Source of the DNA: an uncultured Lachnospiraceae bacterium
Lineage (GTDB): Bacteria > Bacillota > Clostridia > Lachnospirales > Lachnospiraceae
Length of the DNA stretch: 64,000 nt
Assembly: GCA_900317505.1 (NCBI GenBank)
Contig: ONHB01000018.1
Coordinates: 1-64,000 of the forward strand
Direction: 5' to 3'
The notes beneath the pieces are model-generated. The model had not been told where the DNA came from. It saw nothing but the letters and a program-made list of their open reading frames with translations, and searched no databases. The translations under genes were made by a program, and so were the position numbers. Shown piece after piece: positions 53,290 to 60,738 of this stretch (positions within the stretch are counted from its first letter, which is position 1; each line of letters begins with the position of its first letter).

Positions 53290-53590
53290 GGACTGGATCT
53301 GGGGCTGTGCGGTGGGCTTGCGTGTGTGGCGGGTGGCGGCTGACTAGGTGGTGTTCCAATCTTAAAATGCCTTACCTAGTGGGAGTAAATGCCGCCATTT
53401 ACATACTGGCGACGGTAAAGGTCCGGAAAATAAAACGCGCCTTCGGCTTGGACGGGTTATTTTCCGGACCAGTCTGTTGTTTTTGACGGCATCAACTTCC
53501 ACACGGTTCGGCACAAAGCGATTGGAACACCACCTAGTCAGCCGCCACCCACCCACACACAAGCCCGCCGCACAGCCCCAGATCCAGTCC
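53290..53590. repeat. about 300-bp GC-rich nested inverted-repeat element
   Basis: A left arm of 72 bases (53290-53361, starting GGACTGGATCTGGGGCTGTG) is the near-complete reverse complement of 53520-53590, with about five differences, at least one of which can be a G-T wobble pair. Inside lie a 7-bp hairpin GTAAATG-CCGC-CATTTAC (53385-53402) and a 14-bp perfect stem GGTCCGGAAAATAA / TTATTTTCCGGACC (53420-53433, 53457-53470). The arms are much more GC-rich than flanking DNA. No convincing protein is encoded. It may be a non-autonomous mobile element or a structured RNA. Confidence 0.85.
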
Positions 53591-54031
53591 CGGACAGCCA
53601 TCTAAATAACCGTCATCTAACCGGTCCTGCAACCAACTATAAAAGTAATGAAATATGTATTTTCTATAAAATAATCCAAAGCTATTGACAAACTGTCATA
53701 TAGAAATTAAAATATGAATAAAATATGAACAAATTATGTACAAAGACACAAAAGCCAATCGGCAAAATTGGTAAATAGTTACAAAAAGGTCTAAAGTGTA
53801 CAAAAAATCTAATAAAATACTTGCTTTTTTGGATAAAATGTAATAAAGTAACTCTTGTCAAAGGAATTTAATGTACATTTTGTCCGAAACATCGGGGAAG
53901 GATGACAGTATTTTCCCGGACCTTGACAATTTATTTTTTGGCATTGAGTTATCTTACAGATAACTTTTTATAAATGCACTACTATTAACACACTTATTTC
54001 AAAACAATCTTTATAGGAGGAATGAAAAAGA
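53591..54031. other. long leader region of the second importer
   Basis: About 440 AT-rich bases before the binding-protein gene. A TTGACA at 53923-53928 has no good -10 at normal spacing. A perfect palindrome AGTTATCTTACAGATAACT (53947-53965) is followed by TATAAA (53969-53974). CGGGGAA and TTTCCCGG (53893-53919) can form a hairpin just before the TTGACA. No known riboswitch is recognised. Confidence 0.45.
53947..53965. promoter_or_regulatory. perfect palindrome before the second importer
   Basis: AGTTATCT, three bases TAC, AGATAACT: a perfect 8-bp inverted repeat lying between a TTGACA and a TATAAA, about 67 bases before ATG 54032. Its position suits an operator; the regulator is unknown and no regulator gene lies next to it. 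Confidence 0.5.
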
Positions 54032-55462
54032 ATGAAAAAGAAATTATTAAGTGTATTACTTTCAACAGCTATGGTTGCATCTTTATTAGTTGGATGCGGT
54101 AGCTCATCAGAAGAAGCTGCTCCTGCTGAAACAGAAACAACAGAAGAAGCTACAGAAGAAACAGAAGAAGTTACAGAAGAAGAAGCTGAGCCTGAAACAA
54201 CAGAAGTTACAGAAGCAGCTACAATGGAAGCTCCTTCAACAGACGGATGGGATGAATCCAAGAAAATCTATACATATTCATGGAACGATGAATTCGGTTC
54301 ACGTCTTGACTTAGTATTAGACAAATATCCTGAATACAAAGATTACGTAGAGCACGTAAATCTTGGTGTTTCTGGTACAGACGGAACATACCAGACAGCT
54401 GTAGAAACAGCTATCGAAACAGGCGACGAGAAATATCCTTCATTAATCGCTGCTGATAACGACGTAGCTAAGAACTTCACTGAAAGTGATTACACAATGA
54501 ACCTTGCTGATGCTGGTTTAACAAATGATATGTATGCTAACGCTTACAACTACACTGTTCAGTATGGTACTGTTGACGGAAACTTAAAAGCTGTTACATG
54601 GCAGGCTGCAGTTGGTAACTTCACATACCGTGCAGATATCGCTGAAGAAGTATTAGGAACATCTGATCCTGCAGAAGTTCAGGAATATGTTAAAGACTGG
54701 GATACATTCTTTGACACAGCTGACAAGATGAAAGAAGCTGGATATGCTATGTTATCTGGTCCGGACGATATCAAATATGCTATCTGGGATCAGCAGACAC
54801 AGCCTTGGGTAACAGTTGATGCAGACGGAAATGAAACATTAACATTAGATGACTGCGTAACAGATTACTTCGAGAAAGCTAAACAGTTATACGATGGCGG
54901 ATATACAGATCAGACATCTATGTGGTCTGATGGTTGGTCAGCAAACTTCGAAGGTGATGTATTCGGTTACTTCGGATGTACATGGTTCGTATACTGGTGT
55001 ATCGCTACAACAAAAGATTCAGCTACATCTACATACGGTGACTGGAGAGTTTGCCAGGGTCCTGTATCTTACCACTGGGGCGGTACATATGTATGTATCG
55101 GTGCTGACACTCCTAACCCTGAATTAGCTGCATTCTTATTATATGAATTATGCTGCGATCCTGATATGATGGCTTCTATCGAAGAAGAAACATTCGACTT
55201 TGTAAACAACAAAGAAGCTGTTGCTAAAGTTATCGCTGATGGAGCTGGTGCTTCTGATATCTTAGGCGGACAGAACCCTGTTGAAACATGGGCTGATGGC
55301 GCTTTAGCTATTGACTTAAGCAACGCTACATACATGGATGCTAACTTAAAAGCAATCATGGACAAAGCTTCAGAAGGTTACAATGCTGGAACAATCGACG
55401 ATCCGGTACAGTATGTAAAAGACGAAGTTGCTTCTACATATGACTACATCACAGTAGAATAA
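54032..55462 (+). CDS. sugar ABC transporter substrate-binding lipoprotein (second importer)
   Basis: A 476-residue solute-binding lipoprotein. Signal peptide with lipobox LVGC (Cys 22), an acidic Thr/Glu-rich linker (about 23-68) and a CUT1-type two-lobed domain with many Trp (YTYSWNDEFGSRLDLVLDKY, HWGGTYVCIGADTPNPELAA). Leucines are coded almost only by TTA and the gene favours ACA, GCT and TCA/TCT codons, unlike its neighbours, as in strongly expressed genes. ATG 54032 follows AGGAGG. Divergent cellobiose phosphorylase suggests cellobiose or cellodextrins as ligand. Confidence 0.9.
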   Translation: MKKKLLSVLLSTAMVASLLVGCGSSSEEAAPAETETTEEATEETEEVTEEEAEPETTEVTEAATMEAPSTDGWDESKKIYTYSWNDEFGSRLDLVLDKYPEYKDYVEHVNLGVSGTDGTYQTAVETAIETGDEKYPSLIAADNDVAKNFTESDYTMNLADAGLTNDMYANAYNYTVQYGTVDGNLKAVTWQAAVGNFTYRADIAEEVLGTSDPAEVQEYVKDWDTFFDTADKMKEAGYAMLSGPDDIKYAIWDQQTQPWVTVDADGNETLTLDDCVTDYFEKAKQLYDGGYTDQTSMWSDGWSANFEGDVFGYFGCTWFVYWCIATTKDSATSTYGDWRVCQGPVSYHWGGTYVCIGADTPNPELAAFLLYELCCDPDMMASIEEETFDFVNNKEAVAKVIADGAGASDILGGQNPVETWADGALAIDLSNATYMDANLKAIMDKASEGYNAGTIDDPVQYVKDEVASTYDYITVE

Positions 55463-55546
55463 TTATTACTGAACTGTCCCCATAGTTTTAAATTGAAAGC
55501 TTAGGCTTTGTGTTTGGGAAAAATTTTACTGATTGGGAGTGACGGT

Positions 55547-56479
55547 GTGAATAAAAATAAAAAGAAAACAGTTGAATATGGAAAGTATGGTCTGCTCTTT
55601 ATTGCACCATTCTTTATTGTGTTTTTAGTATTTCAGTTTTATCCGTTGTTATACACCATTTTCAAATCATTTATGTTTGATAAGAAAACCGGCCGTAAGA
55701 AAGTAACAACTGTATTCGGTCTTGGCAACTATATCAACTATGTATTTGGTGGTAACGGCGAAGTATGGCAGGCAATGCTTATTACCATTGTCTTGTGGTT
55801 ATTGAACTTTATCCCTCAGCTTCTTTTATCTTTACTGTTAGCTGCATGGTTTACAGATATGCAGTTCAAGTTAAAAGGACAGGGTGCTTATAAGGTTATC
55901 ATGTATATGCCCAACATCATTACAGCAGCAACAATCGCCGTATTGTTCTACAGCTTGTTTGATGTTCATGGTTCTTTGACAGAGATTTTGCGGCATTTGG
56001 GTCTGGCGGGAGACGAAGGTATCCTAACCAAGGGCTGGTGGTCACTGTTTATTATTGCATTTATCCAGTTCTGGATGTGGTATGGAAATACCATGATCGT
56101 ATTGATCGCCGGTATCATGGGTATCAATCCTTCATTATATGAAGCAGCAATGGTTGATGGTGCTACACCCAGACAGCAGTTCTTCCAGATTACTGTTCCG
56201 TTGTTAAAACCTATCTTACAGTTTACAATGGTAACATCAGCAATCGGTGGTCTGCAGATGTATGATATCCCTCAGCTGTTCAACGAAGGTAAACCGCTTG
56301 TTAATGTAGCAGGTACAACTGTACAGTCTACAAGAACAATCGTTATGTTGATCAAGAGCTATATCAATGCTGGTCCTAGCCAGAACTATGGTAGAGCTTC
56401 CGCTTATTCTGTTGTTCTGTTTGTAATTACTTTAGCAGTAAGTATGATCTTCTATAAGCTTACATCTGAAAAGAATTAG
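55547..56479 (+). CDS. sugar ABC transporter permease (MalF-like, second importer)
   Basis: A 310-residue permease with six membrane segments and the EAA coupling loop EAAMVDGATPRQQFFQITVP. It shares long stretches with the permease at 31541 (IMYMPNIITAATIAVLF, MWYGNTMIVLIAGIMGI), showing paralogy, but lacks that protein's charged C-terminal tail. The GTG start at 55547 follows GGGAG; the longer reading from 55508 is not supported by a ribosome site. Confidence 0.9.
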   Translation: MNKNKKKTVEYGKYGLLFIAPFFIVFLVFQFYPLLYTIFKSFMFDKKTGRKKVTTVFGLGNYINYVFGGNGEVWQAMLITIVLWLLNFIPQLLLSLLLAAWFTDMQFKLKGQGAYKVIMYMPNIITAATIAVLFYSLFDVHGSLTEILRHLGLAGDEGILTKGWWSLFIIAFIQFWMWYGNTMIVLIAGIMGINPSLYEAAMVDGATPRQQFFQITVPLLKPILQFTMVTSAIGGLQMYDIPQLFNEGKPLVNVAGTTVQSTRTIVMLIKSYINAGPSQNYGRASAYSVVLFVITLAVSMIFYKLTSEKN

Positions 56480-56497
56480 GACGGGAGGTAGAATAAA

Positions 56498-57358
56498 ATG
56501 GAAAAGAAAAAGAAAACTTCGGGTACAGTCATTTTCAGACATATCATTTGTATTATTCTGGTATTACTGGCTTTATTCCCGTTTTATGTATTGATTATCA
56601 ACTCCACACTGGAGTCCAACGTTATCAAACAGGGTATTCATTTACTCCCCGGTTCTCGTTTCTTTGAGAACTACAAAAACTTAATGATCAAGACAAATGC
56701 AACATCTACTGTTAACTTATGGCAGGCAATGCGCAACAGTTTGATCGTAACAGTACCGACTACACTTCTTCAGGTATACTTTGCATCCCTGACAGCGTAT
56801 GGTCTGACTGTATACCAGTTCAAGGGAAGAGATTTTGCATGGGCATTTATCTATGCAATTATGATGATCCCGACACAGGTATCTATCGTAGGTTTGATCA
56901 AAGTATGTTCTATTACTAATATGTATGGTACATTCTGGCCACTGATTTTACCTGCAATTGCTGCACCGACCACTGTTTACTTTATGAAACAGTATATGCA
57001 GTCCGGTCTTTCTATCGAAATTATTGAAGCTGCACGTATTGATGGTGCAGGTGAGTTTATGACATTCAACACGATTGCTTTACCTCTGTTAAAGCCCGCT
57101 ATGGCTACACAGGCAATCTTCGCATTCGTTGCATCATGGAACAACCTGTATACTCCGTCAATCTTACTTGCAACCAGAACCGATACAAAGGCAACCATGC
57201 CGATGTTCATTGAAAGCTTAAAATCCAACGATAAAAAGCGTGACTTCGGTGAAATCTATGCAGGTCTGTTACTGACAGTTATTCCTTTGATCATTGCATA
57301 TCTTGCATTATCAAAATACATCGTAGCCGGTGTTGCACTCGGTGGTGTAAAAGAGTAA
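56498..57358 (+). CDS. sugar ABC transporter permease (MalG-like, second importer)
   Basis: A 286-residue permease with six membrane segments, coupling loop EAARIDGAGEFMTFNTIALP and the terminal IVAGVALGGVKE, nearly the same ending as the permease at 32586. ATG 56498 follows GGGAGG 18 bases after the partner permease. No ATPase gene follows, so a shared MsmK/MsiK-type ATPase encoded elsewhere is expected. Two terminators in series close the operon. Confidence 0.92.
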   Translation: MEKKKKTSGTVIFRHIICIILVLLALFPFYVLIINSTLESNVIKQGIHLLPGSRFFENYKNLMIKTNATSTVNLWQAMRNSLIVTVPTTLLQVYFASLTAYGLTVYQFKGRDFAWAFIYAIMMIPTQVSIVGLIKVCSITNMYGTFWPLILPAIAAPTTVYFMKQYMQSGLSIEIIEAARIDGAGEFMTFNTIALPLLKPAMATQAIFAFVASWNNLYTPSILLATRTDTKATMPMFIESLKSNDKKRDFGEIYAGLLLTVIPLIIAYLALSKYIVAGVALGGVKE

Positions 57359-57394
57359 TTGTATTTCAGTTATCTGGATTTAATAAGAGATTAG

Positions 57395-57428
57395 AAACTC
57401 TCCGGTATCATGCCGGAGAGTTTTTTTG
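57395..57428 (+). terminator. first terminator after the second importer
   Basis: AACTCTCCGG pairs CCGGAGAGTT, followed by a run of T. Confidence 0.92.
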
Positions 57429-57440
57429 CGTATGATTAAA

Positions 57441-57487
57441 AGCATAGCCGACAGTTTGTGAAAAAACTGTTAACTATGCTTTTTTTA
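57441..57487 (+). terminator. second terminator after the second importer
   Basis: AGCATAG pairs CTATGCT with an inner ACAGTTT/AAACTGT stem, followed by seven T. It directly follows the first terminator. Confidence 0.88.
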
Positions 57488-57566
57488 TTGGCATTTGATT
57501 AAGGGGTGTATTATAATACAACATGTACATGTTTCGGATTTTTTTGAAAATCCAGGGAGGATAATC

Positions 57567-58652
57567 ATGAAAAGATTAAAAAGTATATTATCGGTTAAGA
57601 GACTGAGTATCATTCTTGCAATGCAGATGCTTGTCATGGCAGTGCTGACAGGATGTGGAAAAGAAAGCACAGCAGCCAATCCCAAGGTCGAAGAAGCCAA
57701 GGATAAGGTTGTTATGACAATCGAAGATTTTGATGCAACCCAGCAGTTGTACAATCTGTATGTGATCCAGTATCTGTATACCAATAAAACAGAGCCTTTG
57801 TCACTGGACGAGGCAGGAGTTGCCGAGATTCAGGATTCCATTATTCAGGAAATGAAATCAGAGATCGTACAGTATCTGCTTGCGACCATGACAGATGGTG
57901 TGGAAGTGACAGACACGGCATTAGCTACATCTGAGGCAAGTGCTGCTTCTATGTATGACTACTTTGGCGAGAAGTTTTTAGCTGAATATGGTGTGGACTA
58001 TGACTGCATCAAGGAGCTGTTCAACAGACAGGCTTATATTTCAGCCTTAAAGGACAAGGCAATCGCAGATATGCGTGAGACCTATACAGAGCAGTACACA
58101 GAAAAATATGGAGATTTAAACTTCCATTCCCTTTATTATGCATTGTTCCCGAGCATCCAGTATGACGGAGACGGCAACCCGGTCAAGGATGATGACGGCA
58201 ATTACGTTGCTCTGACAGATGCAGAGATGAAGGAACAGCTTGCCAAGGCAACAGAGCTTATGAATCGCGCCAAAGCAGGAGAAAAGCTGGAAGACCTGGT
58301 GGAAGAATATGGTATCACAGCAAGCTCCGGAGAAGAAAAAAATTATGAGGGAGCTTACAGCGAAGAATTAAACAACGTGGTAGCTTCCCTATCTGAAAAT
58401 GATATTTCTGATGTTGTGACGACAGATGCCGGTTATATGGTAGTACGTATGGACAAGGAAAATGATCAGGACTACAAGGATTATGCAATTCAGTCTGCAG
58501 CTAATCAGACAGCAGATAATTCATTCCCGAGTATGCAGTCCAACTGGCTGACAGCAGCCGGTGCCGATAAGATCGAGGCTGATCAGGACATTATCAATGA
58601 GCTTGACATCGTTGAGCTTGGAAAAGCTATGCAGAAAAAAGGCTTCTATTAA
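57567..58652 (+). CDS. PrsA/SurA-like lipoprotein (parvulin-type foldase)
   Basis: A 362-residue lipoprotein with lipobox LTGC (Cys near 30). A helical chaperone-like part (about 40-190, similar to PrsA/SurA N-domains) surrounds a parvulin-like region (about 195-310: FHSLYYALFPSIQ, AKATELMNRAKAGEKLEDLV, VVTTDAGYMVVRM). Isomerase activity is uncertain because the usual catalytic residues are not all evident. It would help fold secreted proteins at the outer face of the membrane. ATG 57567 follows AGGGAGG; it is followed by a YesL gene. Confidence 0.78.
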   Translation: MKRLKSILSVKRLSIILAMQMLVMAVLTGCGKESTAANPKVEEAKDKVVMTIEDFDATQQLYNLYVIQYLYTNKTEPLSLDEAGVAEIQDSIIQEMKSEIVQYLLATMTDGVEVTDTALATSEASAASMYDYFGEKFLAEYGVDYDCIKELFNRQAYISALKDKAIADMRETYTEQYTEKYGDLNFHSLYYALFPSIQYDGDGNPVKDDDGNYVALTDAEMKEQLAKATELMNRAKAGEKLEDLVEEYGITASSGEEKNYEGAYSEELNNVVASLSENDISDVVTTDAGYMVVRMDKENDQDYKDYAIQSAANQTADNSFPSMQSNWLTAAGADKIEADQDIINELDIVELGKAMQKKGFY

Positions 58653-58696
58653 AATAGAACTGATGATAAATATTATGGTAGGAGAATGAAATAAGA

Positions 58697-59488
58697 ATGA
58701 GAGATTTTAATGTAGAGGATCATCCGCGCAGCATACAATACCGCCTGATGCGGTTTATGGATACATTCGGAAATGTATTTTTTCTGAATATCTTTTTTGT
58801 GTTGTTCAGTATTCCGATTGTGACCATCGGCGCATCTATGACTGCGATGTACTCGGTTTGTTTAAAGCTTGTGGATAAAGAAGAGCCTCATCTTTGGAAA
58901 GCCTTTATACATGCGTTTAAGGCCAATTTCAAAAAGGCAACGATCACATGGTTATTACTGATTGCCGCATTTATCGTTTTATGGGGCGATAACATGCTGA
59001 TCAATACGGTAGAAGGCGGTCTGGCAAGCTTTTATTCCTTTGTGAGCGTCGTAGAGATTGTACTGTTGGCATTGGTTATACCATTCTTATTTCCTTTTAT
59101 TGCAAAGTTTGATAATTCCGTTGGCAACTATTTCAAAAACTCACTTTTAATGGCAATCAGCAATCTTGGAAGCTGGTTAAAGGTTGCCTTGATCTGGTTT
59201 GCACCGACCATACTCTCTCTGAGATATCCGGTTATTATTCTTAGCACCTGGTATATATGGCTGTTGTTTATGTTTGGACTGATGGCATACTGGAGTTCAA
59301 AGGTGATCCATCAGATGTTGGAAAAGACAACACAGACCAAGGAAAAAGAAGAAAAGAAGATCGAAGAGAAAAACGAAAAGCGTCGTCAGTTTTTAAATGT
59401 TCATGAAAGAGCAACTTCCTATGTCAATCCGGCTGAGGATGATGAGGAAGATAATATAGAAACTGATGCTGATGATAAAAACGAATAA
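58697..59488 (+). CDS. YesL-like (DUF624) membrane protein (second copy)
   Basis: A 263-residue protein with about five membrane segments and the DUF624 hallmark SIPIVTIGASMTAMYSVCLK, nearly identical there to the copy at 28916. A highly charged C-terminal tail of about 50 residues (KEKEEKKIEEKNEKRR, then acidic) extends into the cytoplasm and is absent from the paralogue. ATG 58697 follows AGGAG. It lies 44 bases after the PrsA-like gene, within the second importer module. Confidence 0.83.
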   Translation: MRDFNVEDHPRSIQYRLMRFMDTFGNVFFLNIFFVLFSIPIVTIGASMTAMYSVCLKLVDKEEPHLWKAFIHAFKANFKKATITWLLLIAAFIVLWGDNMLINTVEGGLASFYSFVSVVEIVLLALVIPFLFPFIAKFDNSVGNYFKNSLLMAISNLGSWLKVALIWFAPTILSLRYPVIILSTWYIWLLFMFGLMAYWSSKVIHQMLEKTTQTKEKEEKKIEEKNEKRRQFLNVHERATSYVNPAEDDEEDNIETDADDKNE

Positions 59489-59506
59489 TATATTGATTTA
59501 CAAATA

Positions 59507-59576
59507 AAAAGCCCTCCGGCATTGATATGTATCCAGAATTTTGGGTGCATATCACATAGGCCGGAGGGCTTTTTTG
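59507..59576 (+). terminator. long-stem terminator after the second YesL gene
   Basis: AGCCCTCCGGC (59510-59520) pairs GCCGGAGGGCT (59560-59570), with an inner GATATGTATCC / GGGTGCATATC stem, then five T. The A-run on the left makes it usable on both strands. Confidence 0.92.
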
Positions 59577-59733
59577 CTTACAATTATAAAATTTTCTTAA
59601 AATAAATGTCGAATTGTTTTTTTGCCGTCTAAAACATAGTAGAATAGGAATACATAATGAGGGTGGCTGTATGGAACATGTTACGGATAAATGAGACGTA
59701 ATATGGAAAAGGTAATGATATAGGAGCATTTTT

Positions 59734-60216
59734 ATGAATAAATATGAATTTGTTACAGAATTACAAAAATATCTGACCGGAAAGGTCTCAACATACAAGC
59801 TGCAGGATCTGACCCGCTACTATCAGGATTATATTGATACCGAGATCAAGAAGGGCAGAACAGAGGAAGAAGTCATAGCTTCACTGGGAGATCCCAGACT
59901 GCTTGCAAAGTCCATTGTGACCGCGCAGAGAAATGCGGACACCACATGGGAGGAAGAGCGCTCAGAGAGCTATGCCAATGAAATGGGACGGGATCAGGAA
60001 AAAAGGACACAGTTTATGTACAATGGAAAAGAGGTTCCCAAGTGGAAGCTCTGGCTGTGCGGCATTCTTGCAATCATTGCCATATTTGCAGTCTTTGCAC
60101 TGGTCGGCAGAGTGCTGGGATTTGCATTCGTGCTGTTCTTCCGGTATGTATTCCCGCTCTTAATGCCGATTGCGGCTTTCTATCTGATATATGTTTTGTT
60201 TTTTGGGAAAAAGTGA
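59734..60216 (+). CDS. HAAS-domain / DUF1700-type membrane protein
   Basis: A 160-residue protein. An N-terminal helical HAAS-like domain (about 1-65: FVTELQKYLTGKVSTYKLQD then GRTEEEVIASLGDPRLLAKS) is followed by a linker and two membrane segments (about 105-130 and 135-157). HAAS/DUF1700 proteins are usually encoded next to PadR-type regulators and are thought to act as membrane-linked partners; no PadR gene is present here. A GGAGCATTTTT ribosome site precedes ATG 59734. Confidence 0.78.
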   Translation: MNKYEFVTELQKYLTGKVSTYKLQDLTRYYQDYIDTEIKKGRTEEEVIASLGDPRLLAKSIVTAQRNADTTWEEERSESYANEMGRDQEKRTQFMYNGKEVPKWKLWLCGILAIIAIFAVFALVGRVLGFAFVLFFRYVFPLLMPIAAFYLIYVLFFGKK

Positions 60217-60222
60217 CAAATG

Positions 60223-60256
60223 AAAAATAGGTCATCAGGGGTGATGACCTATTTTA
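60223..60256 (+). terminator. terminator after the HAAS-domain gene
   Basis: ATAGGTCATC pairs GATGACCTAT, flanked by A and T runs. Confidence 0.88.
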
Positions 60257-60356
60257 CGGGGAGTATAAATATAAATCTCTTCTAGACAGAAATAAATTGG
60301 GGATTTGCTCTGTCTATGGCTAAATTATAATTCAAGTGAGCGATTTTTTCAATAGA

Positions 60357-60411
60357 TTTTGTGTTTTTTCAAATTTTGTGTATTGTTTTGTGTTTTTTCA
60401 AATTTTGTGTA
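60357..60411 (+). repeat. two tandem 29-bp repeats before a small gene
   Basis: TTTTGTGTTTTTTCAAATTT followed by TGTGTA occurs at 60357-60382 and again, identical, at 60386-60411. The copies are T-rich and lie about 60 bases before the start of the 52-residue protein, so they may be part of its promoter. Confidence 0.8.
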
Positions 60412-60471
60412 TAAATTTTTTTTTGCCAGACATACTACTAATGTAATCGAAAGGAATTGGAGGATTTGATC

Positions 60472-60630
60472 ATGGCAAAAAACGATTATAGTGAATCAAA
60501 GCAGTCAAAGCAGAGCTACAACTCATCTGAGTCTAAAAATTCTACTCAGAATAACAGCCAGAACAAGGATGAGCAGAACAAAGCTTCTGACGCAAAAAAC
60601 AGCAAAAACGAAGCAGATAACAAATATTAA
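60472..60630 (+). CDS. 52-residue low-complexity hydrophilic protein
   Basis: ATG 60472 is preceded by GGAGG at 8 bases. The 52 residues consist almost only of Lys, Asn, Ser, Gln, Asp, Glu and Ala (start MAKNDYSESKQSKQSYNSSE, end EADNKY) with no hydrophobic core, so it is expected to be disordered. The strong ribosome site and clean reading frame favour a real gene. Composition recalls small sporulation or stress proteins of Clostridia, but I cannot name a family. Confidence 0.65.
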   Translation: MAKNDYSESKQSKQSYNSSESKNSTQNNSQNKDEQNKASDAKNSKNEADNKY

Positions 60631-60703
60631 TTTTGCCGTCTGCACGCATGGCCCGCAAAGGTGTGGGCTGTGTTACATAAGCACATCAAAATTCAATTCT
60701 TAA

Positions 60704-60735
60704 TTGACATCAAAGTTCTTTCTATTTAATATAAT
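60704..60735 (+). promoter_or_regulatory. promoter very close to the methyltransferase start
   Basis: TTGACA (60704-60709) with TAATAT (60727-60732) at 17 bases, or TATAAT (60730-60735) at 20. Either predicts transcription starting at about 60739-60742, at the start codon itself. No ribosome site lies between the -10 box and the ATG. Confidence 0.6.
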
Positions 60736-60738
60736 CTT

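Noticed and set aside
53265..53601. Two opposing open frames (53265-53486 plus, 53362-53601 minus) that share the peptide WRLTRWCSN
   Set aside because: Both are products of the two arms of the inverted repeat read in opposite directions. They have no ribosome site and no protein-like composition.
53923..53951. Standard promoter from TTGACA at 53923
   Set aside because: At 17-18 bases downstream the sequence is GAGTTA/AGTTAT, a poor -10. I kept only the palindrome and note the box as uncertain.
60491..60703. A 70-residue plus-strand frame
   Set aside because: It overlaps the 52-residue frame at 60472 in another phase and lacks a ribosome site, whereas the 52-residue frame has GGAGG at normal spacing.
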